From contig NC_066587.1 in the NCBI RefSeq assembly GCF_905475345.1, positions 8,857,070-8,921,069 of the forward strand: a stretch of 64,000 nucleotides of DNA. Reading direction: 5' to 3'. Below are positions 37,549 through 51,962 of the stretch, in pieces. The notes beneath the pieces are model-generated. The model worked only from the letters and a program-made list of their open reading frames with translations, was not told the origin of the DNA and ran no database searches. Origin of the DNA: Vespula vulgaris. Taxonomy: Eukaryota > Arthropoda > Insecta > Hymenoptera > Vespidae. Position 1 is the first letter of the stretch. The number at the start of each line of letters is the position of its first letter. Position numbers and translations under genes: made by a program.

Positions 37549-40500
37549 GTAAAACATGTTCATTAATTTTTAAGAGTAAATGTATTGTTATGCAACACAT
37601 TAATCTTTTTGTATCATTTTAATTTTTTTATTTAGTGTAACAAAAGATTCCCAGTAAGGCGTTTCGACCGTTTTTTGTTACAAACATTAACAAACGCTAC
37701 AGATAATATATGAATTAAGAAATCTTATTTAACAGGTTGGACAAAAAATGCTTTGAGAGTGCCGATGATTTAATATTAGGTTTTATTTAAAATATAAAAA
37801 CATTCTTTTTATAACATTTGGAAAAAAGTGTAGTGTAATATAAAAAATAAAATAATTCTATATTTTTCATCTACTAAGATGAATACATCGATGAACATAT
37901 CGATTTATGCTAGACTGTCAACGTCTTAACAAACGGTTTATTGGAAACAAATTATTTCATTATAATTAAATTGCATTTTAGAGTAAAATAAGATCGCAGG
38001 ATAACAAGACAGATAAATGGAACGTATTTCGTGTCGTAGATGGAATAGGTAAAGCTGATCAAAAGTTCAGCTTTACGCGTGTAATCCTTCGTTAAATTAG
38101 TTTTGCGAGGTAGCATACACTCGGTAAGTTTGTAAAGGACTCTGATCTCGTAAGAGGCTATCTTTCCCGCGCGATTTTCGATGCAACGAGGGAACGATGT
38201 ATGCAACAGGCGAATGAATCTTCGTATCCTCAATTTCGAAATCCGAAACGATCTTATGCTTCCGGTCCGAACGGCACGCAAGCAGATCGCTCAGTCATTT
38301 CGAATCGTGACTAGCGCGCATGCTCGTGTGTTCGACAAGGATTTCGAATGCCGTTAGGCGTCAATGATCGACGAATCGATGACCGTCCGGCGTATGTAAC
38401 AGAAACATAAAGTTCGATGTCGAAGCAATTGAAAGAAAGAGAAAGAAAGAACGGAAGAAAGAAAAATAAAGATTTCATTAAGAGACTAGAATGTATTTAA
38501 TTTTGAGAACGTCCATGAAAAGAATTGTTTCGCGAGTGTACGAAGATAATGAGTCAGCTACGTTATGCGTTATATCGTTGTAGGATGAACAACGTTAATT
38601 TCTGGAAATGACGTTTGACAAGTGGTTTGCTTAATTAATGAATAACGTGCGAGTGGAGCAAGGAAGCATACGAAAGGAGCAATTTTGAAAGAAATCATTT
38701 GTAATACTTGGATGCATCGTTGAAAATATTATTTCCTAGAAAAAGAAGGAATGTTTAAATAGCGTCGCGTGAAATACCACGAGTCGCGTCCTTTTCCGTT
38801 TCCGTCGTGAAATCCGAACGCGATTCCATGGCAAACAGAGACAGAAAGATAAGAAATGATTCGTTGTTCGTTCGTTGGAATCCCGCCGGGATTTTACTGA
38901 TAAATACTTGCGTGTACTGCGAAGTGGGCGGTTACGTGACACACAAAAAGGAGACTCGATTTCGATGAGATAGGAAATTATCGCGATTAAACAAGAAGCA
39001 GTAAGAAGCCTAGAAAGAGAAAGAATGTGAGGAAGAAAAACGTTTGGAGTCTCTTCGATGTCTCAGCTTATCGGTCAAGGAACTCAGGGTCCAATCAATA
39101 CTCGTCCGTTTTATCTTCCTTTTCTTCTCTAGTTTCCTCAAGCGTGCATAATAAATGTGAGCGATAGAAAGACTCGTTTCTCTTCGTTGCACATCGTCGA
39201 AAGATTGTCGTTCTTTTCTTTCTCGATCCTACACAGAAATCGAATTGCTGCTGGTAAGCCAATAAAAGCCAATCGGGAATCCTCGAATTTCAAGAGATCG
39301 GTTGTCATCTAAATTCGAGAATAAACGAAAAATGTAACGTTATCCGGGAAAACGAAAAGATTTTTCCCTTAAAGAAGATATTTACTTAAATGTAATTACT
39401 TTGTCCCTCGAATACATCATCCTTCCTTTGAATACCGAACGATTTTTTAATCTTCTTACGTTGTAAAATATTTCTTAGTCAGTTATTATACTCGTTAGAA
39501 TCGTAGGAAATTATTCTGAGAAGACTTATAGTGTTTGTCAATTATTTAATGGTCCTCATCTTTTTTGTAGATTTCTAAAAAAGAAATTGAGTATAAAGGG
39601 GAAAAATGTATCGCGAGAAAAATGGTTAATACGTATGGACGAAAAAGAGAAAAGAAGAAAGAGAGAAAGAGAGAGTCATTATAAAAAAGAAATCGTCGGA
39701 GACGGAAAATCTTTATTGTCTTGTTGATGTCATTTAGGTATTAGTACGCAACGGTGGCAACGTCGCTTGCAATAATAGCTTCATTAAAGATTTTCCCCTT
39801 TTCCATATAGTGAAGAAAAGTAGAAATGACCCTCTTAATTGGCCAGTGCTATTTGCGAGATCCGACACCGAGTCTGAACATTTTCTCGAGTACGTCGCTC
39901 TTCTTGTACATATATAAATATATAAAGAACGATGCTCGCGACTTTTGCTTTGTCGGTCCGCTTGAAAATCGAGATTCCTTCGAGTAGACGGACAGTCGTT
40001 AGCAGTCACGTTGTATGATAAATCTGTTAGATCTTTAACGATACAGGAAGTATGTGTAAGAAATACATATTGTGACGTGACCCGCATATATCTGTTCACT
40101 AATCGAAAGAAAAATATTTTGTGTATGTACATATTTCTGTTTTGCAATCTCCACGACGTTATTGAACGTTGCTATGATTTATTTTTACGGCAACTTGATC
40201 GGTATTTCTCGGTAAAAGTTTTTCAAAGGTATATCAACGATCGTTTATTTAATAGTACGATTATCGTATAACAACTTTGATCGTTAAAGGCAGATGCATC
40301 CTACCGTAACATTTTCTATTAACACATAATTCTTGAAAAAACGTATGCCAAGGATAAAACGTTCAAACAAGTTCGGCATGAAAAACTAGGCTAGCGTAAG
40401 CGTTATGGAATTGAATAATTAATCTAATTTCTGAGTGACGAATCGATCGGTCCCAATTGGAATATGGAGGCTTATTTTCTAATTTACACGTGATTGGCTT

Positions 40501-41340
40501 AGCTTGGATATTTTAACCTGTCAATCCGGAAAGACAAGTTAATTCGTTTCGACGATTTAATTTTTTTCTTAATAAAAGAATTCAATCATTTATTTCTCAT
40601 TTTTATCGCAAAAATCTTATATTTATCGAATCTTCTTCTTATGATATACTAATTTATCCAAAGCTTTCTATCTTCATATGTACCATTTTATTGTTAATCG
40701 AAATAAATTTCATACATTCACGTTCACCGATGTAAAATCTTATCGATTAACAGATAAATAAACTCGACCATTTTGTCGTATCACTAGGTGATACGCGAGA
40801 AAGGAAAACCTTCGCTTTGGTATAATGATTTCCATCGATGAGCAATGAATGATGTGTTAACGAGTACATTTTTCTTTCGTAACACGAGAACGAATCATTC
40901 CTGAGGTCGTTTCTTTGTCGAACCTACTTATATTTAGTGCTCAGCGGTCTCGTATAGTCGAGGCTTTGACAGCAACTAATCGTTCGAATTTTGAGTATAT
41001 TTTCTTTCCATCTCTGAAGAATTGCTTTTTTTTCTTGTAATAATTTTCTTGTAATATATTTTATCGTAATAATATAAATGCGTATATGTAATCGATAACT
41101 TCAACGTCGCATTTCGCATTACGCATTCCTCGGACAAGTTTCTCGGATGCATTAGCGAGATCATGTTAATTACAATCGTGACTCATCTCTCTGTTTTGCA
41201 CGTTTCTATCGAGGACTTTGAAAGAATTCCTTTTTGTTGTTTTCTTCTTTAAAGTCAATGTCTCGTTGGAGTCATTGACGTTCTCTTATTCAAAACTCTA
41301 TTTTTGCTAATATAAATAATAATCTTCTTCATGGAAATCA

Positions 41341-41363
41341 GAGAGAGACAGAGAGAAAGGAGG

Positions 41364-41414
<51 letters not shown>
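41341..41414. repeat. (GA)n microsatellite with impure left end
   Basis: Pure GA from 41367 to 41414. The left part has GACA and GAAAGG interruptions. Confidence 0.95.
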
Positions 41415-41417
<3 letters not shown>

Positions 41418-42429
41418 TGCTCTATTCGCATCGTTAGGCTCGCGGCTTTTCGCAAAACCACAGAGTTAACGGGAATACATTCGAGTGGACGCGTCCAAGT
41501 AGGTAAACGCTCGCAGTTAAGAGCACACTAAACACAATTACGGTTAGTGGCCTTAGCGCCCTTAGGCTGGCCTCAGTGTGACGTATGAAGAAAGAAAGGG
41601 AGGAGAAAAGAGAGGAAAAAAGAATGACTCCACTTGGCATGACGCTTTAGCGAGCCGCTCTGGTAATTAAGCTCGCAAGCTCGTTCTCGAGTGCTCTTGG
41701 CTGGTGTGCGATCGCTTTGTTTCAATTGGAAACACATCGAATTATTCTCCACTTTACTACGTGTTTCCACATATGCCACGCCTTCTTTACCTCCATCTCG
41801 CATATGAGGTAGATTAGAATAGTGTAGGAAAAAAAAGAATGTAATTTAAAAGAACATTCAAAAAGCTAAAACTTGTAAAAAGAAAAACAAAGGTCGATAT
41901 CATTTTCTCATAATTCTCATCTTCTGAGTAAATGTTACCTTTTTCTTTTGCCATTTTTGTCTTTCTTTTTTCTTTTTCTTCTCTTTTTTTTTTTTTACTG
42001 TAGAAGTGTTACGCTTTTCTCTACAGCCTCTCGTGATCCTCTCGTTTCTTTCTCTCGTTCATTATATATTTTAAACGTACACAATTAGTTTTACGTTTTA
42101 AAACGTAACTTTACGTTCCGCGAATGAATCGATTATCATAGACACGAGTGTAATAGTGATATAGTGAGCTGTTTTACGAATCATCTTGCGAATGACGTGT
42201 TGCCGTCATTCTTCGTCTTGATGTTTGATTTTCTTCTCGAACGAACGGTTATCTCGAAAAATGAATAAACAAGGAGATTGATATTCTTCGCATGTCATCG
42301 TCGTTTTAGATTCCGATGACGGTCTATATTGCACGCATATATAAATTGAAACAATATAAAAAAAGAAAATGAGGAAACGTTATCATTAATGTAGGATTCG
42401 TGAAAAAAGTTGGATCCTTGGATAGTCTG

Positions 42430-42492
42430 TACTAGGAATCGAATGTACGTTTTCAGCATTCTGGATTACTGGTCCAATCATTAATCCAAGCC
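42430..42492 (-). pseudogene. Possible degenerate tRNA relic
   Basis: Read on the minus strand, this has a T-loop-like TTCGATT (complement of 42437-42443) and a potential anticodon-type stem with CAGTA pairing to TGCTG. The T stem has mismatches, the anticodon loop would be eight bases, and no clean seven-bp acceptor stem was found. At best it is a decayed tRNA or a tRNA-derived repeat; chance is the main alternative. Confidence 0.15.
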
Positions 42493-43466
42493 CTTTAGAT
42501 TTTCAACTTTTCTACGAATGCCTACTTATATAAAACGAAAGTACTCTCACATTAAAATGATATATTTTCTTGACTTAGATAAATCAACTTAAAAGAAATC
42601 TAACTGTAATGAATATGATAAGGAAACGTGGAAGGAATAGTTATCTCTTGGAGGATGATGAGGTAAGATTGCTTCAGGTTGATTTATAGTAGAAGCGAGA
42701 AGTAATTGAAATTAGCTGGAAGAGAATCATAGTTTCGCGATTTTCTTTTCTCATTCATTTTCAAATCGTTCGATAAGTAGTCATCGTAATTTGAAGAGAC
42801 AAAGCGAGTACGTGCATATTCGAGGTGAATTTGTACTCGGGAACTAGTCGCGAAATCTTGAAACATTATTCTTATTATCAGTCGATGGTAGTATTCCATC
42901 CAAGCAAATTTTATGAAATCTACTCTGCTTCTTAGTTTTTACCTTTTTCAAATGTATTGTAGAATATCGAGTCACAATAACACATGGTTAACATGTCCAA
43001 CCAAAAACAGGATGTGAAGTCTCCTGTTACGTGCGAGTAAATAGATTCTTGAATTTCTGACTACGAAATCTGAAGCTCTCAGATACGAGCGCCAAACGAC
43101 GTCACTCCTTTTCACGGATAGTATCAAAACTTCTTTTATTATTTCTTTTATGATTAATAATGCACGGTTTCGTCACATATTCTTTTTTAAAAAACTTCAA
43201 AAATGAAGTTTTCGATTATTGTAAAGTGTAATTAAAGGAACCAAAAAACAAGCGTAGAAAGTAAATTTGCTTAACTTATTTATTATTTGTTTCTAAAATT
43301 ATTGAACAGACTGAATAGGCCGAATGAAAGCACTATAAAACTAGCACGTAAAAGCGACTTTAAAACATGGTATTTTTATTGACGTACATATTCCCAATGC
43401 GTCGACCATTGTCGTAGTCGATTCGCATTAAATCATCTGCGCATGATTCGGCCTTGCTGTTGAAAT

Positions 43467-43470
<4 letters not shown>

Positions 43471-43499
<29 letters not shown>
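43471..43499. repeat. (TC)n microsatellite
   Basis: About 27 bp of pure TC on the plus strand, i.e. GA on the minus strand. Confidence 0.95.
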
Positions 43500-43502
<3 letters not shown>

Positions 43503-44900
43503 CGCTATATTTTTTTATAAAATCCCATAGGTGATATTTTTTTCATAAGCGCTTCTGTATTATATAAGCAAATATTTTTCTCGTATGGAACGAGGATGAC
43601 GTCCATTAGCCGGTAAAATGACAATTTTGCAAAATCGCAATGAAACCATACGGTTTCATATATACGTATTTAAAATCAAATACTTCAAATATTATTGTAA
43701 AATTTGAATGTAGTTGGAGTATGTTGAAAATGAAAAGAGAACGATAATAAAACAAATATCTCAATAATTTTTGTATCGCTAATAGCTTTGCGTTTAGACT
43801 TTCTTTTCGAAGAAAGTTCGTATCGATATGTCATGATATCCTCGTCAATACTTGGATTAACAAAAAAAAAAGTGTGCACGTTTAATGACAAAAACGAAGT
43901 TAAGACATGTTCCATTATCAAAAGTTTCAAAATGATTTTGGTTGTCGTTGCATCGATAATCTTTACAAAAAATTTTCAATTAGGTAAATGAGCGAGTGAT
44001 CAATTAAGGTAATTACTCTTGCATGTGTTTATTCGCATTCAATGAATTTTCAAGAGCAAAAACGAGACTGCCACGCGAGTTTTCTCTTTCCGTTTTTGTA
44101 TTCCTTTTTCTTTTCTTCTCATATTTTCTTTGTCTATGTAATTAATTACGTTCGTTTATATAGGCTGTCATACGATAAATTATCTGCTTATTTTCTCTAC
44201 AATGGTTTGTCTAATTTATTTTATTCAGCTTCATTAATTCCATCCAATTGGCTTATAAGCTTATTTTTCATTATTTCAGAGTCCACTTGTTTCTTGTCTA
44301 TTTTATTATTTCTATTATTTATTATTTTTATTGTTTTTTTCCATTTTATTATTTATTGATGTATTTAGATAAAATATAGCAACCGTCGTTCCTCGTTCTT
44401 TCCTTCCATTATTTTTTTAAGAGGCATGAAAACACGGTTTTCCTCGAACTGTTTACGGTTTATTCAATATTGAAAATGTAATAACAGCATTCAAGATCGT
44501 ATACAGAACCATAAGCAAGATTCATAGGCCATCATCTTCGTAGTGCACGTAAGGAGTTCGCATAGAAGATCGGAAAAACGATTTCTAAACCGCTGAAATG
44601 AGATCGAGCTTGACCATTCTGTTTCCATTTGTGGATCCTTGTACACACGAACGAATGTACAAAGGTACGTGTGTATAATTGACGGAAGTGACCATACCCG
44701 CAGAAAAGAAAGGGAAAAAAAAGGAAAACGCTTTATCGTTGTCCTTGCCAGCGAACGCAACCATGGGGAAAAACGAACGAGAATGGTGCATTGCAAAAAT
44801 GTATTGTCGGAAGTTCGAGTGTGATAAAGCCCGCAGCCTTTTGGAGAACACGCAAAATATCGAAAGTATAATTACGCATATGGAAAAAAAGAGCTAGGTA

Positions 44901-44945
44901 GAAAGAGGAAGGGAGAGAGAGAGATAGAGAGAAAGAGATAGAAAG
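44901..44945. repeat. Impure GA/GATA purine repeat
   Basis: GA units mixed with GATA and GGAA words. Confidence 0.8.
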
Positions 44946-45695
44946 TAGGCCTACTTTTTGAGGGGATCGTTTCGTGCATAAAAAAATAGCACGTGCCCAC
45001 TCGATGCTTCTAATTACACAGACGAGATCTTCGAGTGTGAGATCGCCGTACGCAAGCCATTCTCAAAGAGGCAAAAGCGGACGGGTATAATTAATGGTTT
45101 GAGTTAAATTGGAGAAAGCAAAGCGTGACTTCTATCAATAGCTTTATGCTTGGCCTATAAGAACAACATTTTGCGTATGGTCTTATAAGGAGATAATCGC
45201 GTTCTCCCAATATGTCGATTACGTTAAAGTTTAAGTCCAGGTGTTTCTTTTAAGGATCTATAAATTTAAGTGTAGTAAGTTTTTTGAGGTGTGGAAAAAA
45301 ATAGTTAAACTATTCATTGCGTAATTGTCCACAATAAAAAAAAATAATTTTGGTGTAATGATATGATCAAAAAGAAAGTTTTTTCTCTTGTGATCTCTTT
45401 GTTGGTTGATGTCTCATGAGTATTTTTCAACTGATATCTTCGTATTGCATTACGAAGACGGTACAGGATGAAGGACTTTCTCGGGTCTTTCGTTCTTATA
45501 AAACCATGTGTCTGTGTATGTGAGAAAAAAGAGAGATTGAAGGTACAGAGAGAGAAGATGGTAGCGATGAGTCTGACGACAGGGCGACAGTACCTACTTA
45601 CCGGACGGATAACTATATAGACGTGATCGGTAATCTCCTTTGACAGGCGGGTTTCATACGTTAGTGGTTTGTCCTATATTTGCTCTCGGAAGCTG

Positions 45696-45749
45696 AGGGA
45701 GGGAGAAAGAGAAATAGAGAGAAAGAGAAGGAGAGAGAGAGAGAGAGAG
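45696..45749. repeat. Impure GA repeat
   Basis: GA and GAAA units with a pure GA end. Confidence 0.85.
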
Positions 45750-48700
45750 CAGAATAGAGAAATACCTATAGACATGGATGCCGTGCCTGTTTCACTCGAC
45801 ACGAGGATATCTGCGGAAATTAGATTGTTATACGCGAGAACACGGTTATTTCGTGGTTGCACGTGTGTCTCTTGAAATACGTGAAAAGAGTATCATTCAT
45901 ATTTTTAATATTTTTAGGAAAAAATACATTTTTTTTTAAAGAATTTAATCACTTTAATCAATTTAATTTCCCATCTCCCTTCATAGGATAGTATATACAT
46001 CCTTTATTTTAAATATGTCCATCGAAGATATTTGAAAGAGGTGAAATTAAAAATATTCAAGTTGTTATTATACAAGCGATAAAGTGTTAAATCGAGTTTC
46101 CCAATTTGTGGAATCCGGTTTGACGTTTAAGAGCGGACACGTGCGGAAAAGAAACGATTTATAGTTGCGGTTAATTAAGATGTTTCGTGCTACGTAGGAA
46201 AGACGGTGGGATAAAAGAAACATTCTATTTTCTCGCCTTTCGTAATTTCTAAAATCTTAGACGAGAGAGTCCGTTATAGGGAGTGACACAAAAGCCTTCT
46301 TCCTTTTCTTCCTCTTCCTCCTCCACTTCGTCGTTTCGCGGGAATAGATTTCATGCTTTTCTAGCCACAAGACAGAACTCAAACGAGACTCGTAGTCTCC
46401 TGTCTATTCCATACACGGAATATTATTTAATCTGCTAGATGGATCTGCTAATTAAGAAGTGAAAAGCGTGGTCGTGCGCCGGAAGAGAAGCCTCGATTCA
46501 GCGCGACGAGTTTTAGCCGGAAGTTTGGAGAGAGGAAAACGCGCGATCGCCTCTTTAGATTTCTTCTCGCGATCCTGAGGGAACAAGGAGAGAGGAGGAA
46601 ATGGTGTCATCGATCGGCGTCGTTCGTCGATTGTTCTTTTATTACTTCTTCGAGTTTTGTACTTTTCTCTCTTTTTTTTTTTAATTTCAATCTCCTTTAA
46701 TAATAATATCTAATTTATTACTATATTCTACGTTCACAATAATTTTTCTTCAACGTTTGTAATTCTAATTAAGAGTACTTGATTAATTGTTTGATATCTA
46801 TTATTGGTTTTAATCGATTTACGATAAAATTATTTTGGAATGATACATTTTGTCTTGTCGTTAATTTATAACTATTTATTATAAGAAAACATTGCATCGT
46901 TCTTCTCTTTCCAAAATTATTTGCAACTTTCGAAGAATTCCTCTACGTGTTTGAGAACGTTGTACGTTACTGGCATAAGTGAGAATGCATCATAATGCAG
47001 GAGACGCGTGCGTATGCATATGCGTATTCGTCGATGGGCGGGCAATAAGCGGTTACGCTACCGTTGCTATCACACGAATGAATGGTGGGACGACATGACA
47101 TCCGGTCCGAAGAATGGTTTGCGAAGAAGGAAACGTCCGTCTGCCAGTGAAGAAAAAATAAGAGAGAGATAGAAACAGTCCTATGTATTTATTTTCCACG
47201 ATCGCGGGCTATTTCAAGCTACGATGCAGCCGGTACGCGCGCGCGCCTTTCTAAAAGTGCATCGTCTGAGAATGGGCCGTCGAAGGCTCGTAAAACTTTA
47301 CGACTCGTTTAAGAAGAGGAGAAGGGAGTTCTAAGAGGGTTTAGACGAAGCAGACGTAAGCGTAAGAGTTCCTCCCGTTTGATCTCGCTTTCGATAATTT
47401 CGTGAAAAGTAATAAGTTTTTCTTTTATTAATTCTTTCTGTATTACGTTGTATCTTTATTTTATTTATGCATGATAAAATTGTGCGTTGGAATCATAACG
47501 GAATCGTTAGATTATACTATGTTTCGCTCAATAGACAAAAATTAAAAATTCTAAGCGCAAGATTTACAAAAATGTAGTTTGTAATATTACCTATAATTTT
47601 TACTGAATATGTTAATTTATTGTTATAAAATCAATAGATTTTCTCAAAAAAGTGCCATAGACAGAATATTTGTTTATTTAATTCGATTTTCGTAAGTTGA
47701 ATTTAATACTGTAATACTTTTAAAATTATTGAGTGATTTTAATAAAGTAATAATTATTTTTTTATATAAAATTTAGATAAACTTCGGTGACTTCTGAAAA
47801 AGATACCAAAGTCTCTCTGTGATTTTTTGTATATTAATTTTGAAGATACTGAACTATACATCAGTGTCAGATTTATTTGCCCAAATTTGACAAGAATAAG
47901 AAAAATTATCGAAATCGTTATTCGTTATTAAGACGTTAACTTCTCAGGTTTTTAATGCGTCTAATTACGACCGCCGCCAGTGGGCCAGATCGGGAAGGAT
48001 TTTAGTAACATTTTAATAAAAAATAAAATTTCTCACATCGATATCTATTAAATTTATATTATTTCTTAAATATCTATAAAATGAAATATCCGACGAGTCG
48101 AGTTGGATTCGCGACGAGTTTAAATTAAGACATCGTTTGAAATGTTAAATATCTTTAATCAACTCGTTAATCGAGTCGAGTTAAAAAAGCTCGCTTATTT
48201 GTTTTCCTTTCTTCTGTCGATGAAAACAGAGATTATTAGTTTAATAGTATCCGTATTCGAAGAAGGAGTCGTTTAATATACGGACAAGGCTCTTCCCAAG
48301 AATGATTTACAGTTCGGTGTCGATCGACCGTGAAACGACGTATCGCGAACGATTTACGCATCGCGTGGCTTTCGCATACTCGCGCTTCTATAATCATGAA
48401 GAACTTTTTGCGCGCTTGCGTTTGGTAGAGTTGAGATCGTAACGGTACATGGATTTCGTGTACTCGATCGCGTAATCAACCGACGCCGTAAACGATTCCG
48501 GCCTATTTTATCTCGCTTATTTCTTATGAAATCTCGTGAGAATACTGTAAGTACGAAAGAGATGAGCGTTGTCGCAAAGTTTTCACAAAAATCACTTTTT
48601 AAAGATTGCTATGAAATTACTTTCAAGAACGAGGAAATCCTTCTCCGAACTTTTCTTAGGACCGCAAATAAAGCAAGTCGGTGCTCGTTAATCTCAAATG

Positions 48701-49429
48701 TCTCTTTCGTAAGCTCTTAGGGCGCTATATCTGCCCTTTGTTTTCATTTATTCGCAGCTACATCCAAAAATACGTTTTCTCTCAGTTTCGTTGAGACCTT
48801 TACGAGATACTTTCGAGGGAACACGAGATGCAACGGAGAAAGAAGGAGGATCGTTTCGAGCTACGTCCACAGTCTTTTTCTGGATCTTCTGAACTAACGA
48901 CGAGAGTGTGTCTCGATTTCTACGAGAGCTGGAAATAACTCGCTCGACGAACGAGATTAACGAGAAGAGATTTCGAGCGTCCTTAACGCGAATGAGTGTC
49001 GCACGTTCCTCTTAATCCGGCAGATTTATCTTACTTCCTTAACTTTTCATATTATTTTGTAAACCTTAGAACGTTTGCAAGGAAACCGAGTATCGATCGA
49101 TCGAGCGGTAGCTTTTCTCCAACACGTTTTCTAGGGTCGAAATGCCAGCAAAGGTCGATACCGTTCGACCGACATTTCACTCGAAGCATTGTCTATTTAT
49201 CATAGACGATTCCGTGTTCTTCATCTTAAGAGAGTATTCTGCGATTTCGTAAACACCATTCCGTTCTCCCTTTTTTGCTCTCGAATAAACTTAAATCAGC
49301 TTATCAAAAATGTAGATTCCGATTTTATATGAAATATTTCAGAAAAAGTAAGAAAGAAGATTTTGAAACAGACACGTTGATCGTCAAAGTTCGCATTTTG
49401 TGTTTCGTATAGCTCTAAGCGAGTATAAG

Positions 49430-49620
49430 TGAATGCCACTGCATTCCTTAACATCGATGGAGGTCGGGCCAAGAGGAAGAGGAAGACCTAACTGTTAATC
49501 CGTCCCAAATTCCCTCGCAGAGGAATGGCGTGTTCCCTGCTGAAAGCTTCCCAACTACAGGAGATTCTCTTAGGGCTCGAGTTTCTCCAATGATGCGGAT
49601 CCTGTGATCGTACCAAACTG
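49430..49620. promoter_or_regulatory. Candidate regulatory island
   Basis: GC-elevated, non-repetitive sequence containing GGAGGTCGGGCC and TCGCAGAGGAATGG words. No coding frame or splice structure is recognisable. Confidence 0.18.
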
Positions 49621-51224
49621 TGGGAGAGATTTTTCACCATTTCTCATTGTGTAACGGAACCGGGGTTGGACGAAAACTTAATTCCCTTCTTCTTTTCAAT
49701 GATTTTATTTTTTCGCAGGAGCAATTCTTTCTCATTTATAATGACTACGTCGTCTGGTTAGTAATGACGAATATAATAATAATAACGATGAATTTAATTC
49801 AACGATACCAGTTATTTTATAATAGCGATGTTATTTTATAATTTCGATATTACGCGTACGATTGGCTGGGGGATTTTATGATGAAAAGATACCGATCAGC
49901 GTTTTGCTAAAATTACCAATTTCAGTGCTAATTTTATTTAACTTTTCATCACATTGTCGATATATTAGATCGATAAATTGTCGAGCGAAATCAGTATCCT
50001 TACATCAAAGGTTAACATTTAAATTGCTTTGTTAATTATGATTTGAGGGAAAATAAATCGAATAATGTGCATAAAGCCAATTAACCATAAATCAATAATA
50101 GGCTTTTGTTTAATATTGTATTTACAGTGGCCTCTTTATAAAGTAACAGTTGAACAAGATTATCGTCATCGTCGTCAAAGATATGTATATATATTCATAA
50201 AATATAAACATCGATAAATTCTGGTTTGTTTTTCATCACTGTTCCGATATTCATTGATAGATCTATATATTTGCTCTTACGATTTTACTCGAAAGTGATA
50301 TTTTAACGATTTTCCAATGTTCGTTCGGTTTTCAATATTTTCTTCTTCTACACTGTGCTGTTTTATATTTATCTTACATCATGAATCAATTTATTGTAAA
50401 AATTTGTCGGATATTGCGTCGTCAATATATATCTAGTTAAACACGAAGAAAAGAAGCAAAAATTAAAGAAACGAAAAGGAAGGAAAGAAGCAGGCTAGTG
50501 AAAACATTAAAGAGAGAAGTAAACGGGAAAGTAGGTGAAAGCAGTTTTTCTTGAGTGGATCTTTTGCAGGAGGTTGGTCGGCACGATAACGAGTGGACGA
50601 TATTCGATAGATAAATCATTGTTTTTCGAAGGGAAATGCTTGTGTTGTTCTTTCCGTTTTCTAAACTTATTTCTTTTCTTCTTTTTTGATAGCGAACCAC
50701 TGTCAATGTCACGACGCGACGACTATGAAAATGGGAGTTCGCCTTGAATATATTGCGAAAGAAGATGAAGAAGAAACGAACATGTGGGCTTTCACTTATT
50801 ACACGGCGATTCGTTCGGTCCGCAAAGAACGTGTGTTGCCTTTCCGTGCTAGTTTTTAACGTACGAGCGAACATCGTTTCGCGCGAGTCAAGGCGAAAGA
50901 AATCGCTTAGAGTAATTACTCTTGAACCTTCTCCTATTTCCATGCTCATTTACGAGTCTTATTACATCGTGAAACTTTCTTTTTTCTCATATTATTTCGA
51001 TATATCTGCGAAGGTATCGATTCTTATCGTTTGCATATGTATTGCATTTAGATACATACATACGTAATGTACATAGCGATGTAATACATTCCAACGTAAT
51101 TTTTGCGAGTGAAAAAATATAAAATTGGGACAATCACGTTAAGATTTTCAAGGTACGGATTTTATGGTCCATGGAGGTTAGAAAAATTTTCACGGATTAC
51201 TTGGGTCGAAAATTTATTTTCTGT

Positions 51225-51400
51225 CGCTACTGTCTTCTTTCCGCCCCCTCCTCCCACCCACTAACGCCGGGTACCATACCTTCGTTAAATTCCCATTTAG
51301 CGAATCCGTGCTGCGAATCTTCGAAATGCTGGCCATTAACGTTTTATGTACCGCGGAATGGACTTTTTCCGGATTTCACGGGGTAACGGAAAAAGTTCCG
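51225..51400. promoter_or_regulatory. Candidate regulatory island, C-rich
   Basis: Begins with a C-rich stretch (CCGCCCCCTCCTCCC) and continues with complex sequence containing CCATTAACG. Two overlapping short frames show no domain. Confidence 0.18.
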
Positions 51401-51948
51401 TCGCGTGAGATTCTCTCCTTCGGTAGATTCTGTAGATTTCGCGTGCGAGATACAATTTTCCGGAAGGATAAACTCGTAGAAATGCCTTTTGAAAATGGTA
51501 ATTTATGACTCGAGTGAAGAGAGGGAACTTGTTTGCGAACCGCCTAAGTTTTTCTTTAATAGCTCTACACCCAACGTTCTACTTGCAATTACGTTTATCG
51601 TCGTTCCATATTAGATAATTTTAGCCGAAAGATAAATCGTTGATAACGTTCGTCGAATAGTGAGCCATGCAAAAGTGATGTTTTTTAATCATATCGCAAG
51701 ATAATAAATTATCTTCTTTAATACTTGATCGTCTACTTCTTCGCACTTTCACTTGAAAACAAGAAATTCGATCGTTTCTTTCTCTAATCGCAAAATTTTA
51801 AAATATGTGTCGTCTTGATAATATCGTTGATGATCTCTTACGAAGAGAATCGAGTAGCAGTGGATTCTCCATGCTTAATGTGCGTCCTTTTTCTTTTTCT
51901 TCTTCTTCTTAAGGAGCTACGCGTTTCTACAGCGTTCGCTGGTAGCAA

Positions 51949-51962
51949 ACGTGCCGGCACGT
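51949..51962. repeat. 14-bp perfect palindrome ACGTGCCGGCACGT in a GC-rich island
   Basis: The palindrome sits in a roughly 110-bp GC-elevated, non-repetitive island (51910-52020). Just upstream lies another small inverted repeat, CAGCG-TT-CGCTG, at about 51930-51941. The island contains no open frame of note. A regulatory role is possible but unproven. Confidence 0.6.

Larger units (their letters stand above)
37549..48005. other. Gene-free DNA, possibly the first intron of the gene starting near 37.25 kb
   Basis: AT-rich sequence with GA/TC repeats at 41.3, 43.47, 44.9 and 45.7 kb and a small GC-elevated patch at 47950-48005. The longest frame, 137 codons on the minus strand at 39734-40147, has no domain. 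No coding exon was recognised. Confidence 0.5.

Noticed and set aside
50437..50949. 170-codon minus-strand open frame
   Set aside because: Ser/Arg/Phe-rich with no domain, no splice context and internal homopolymers. It fits chance in TTTC/CGA-rich DNA.
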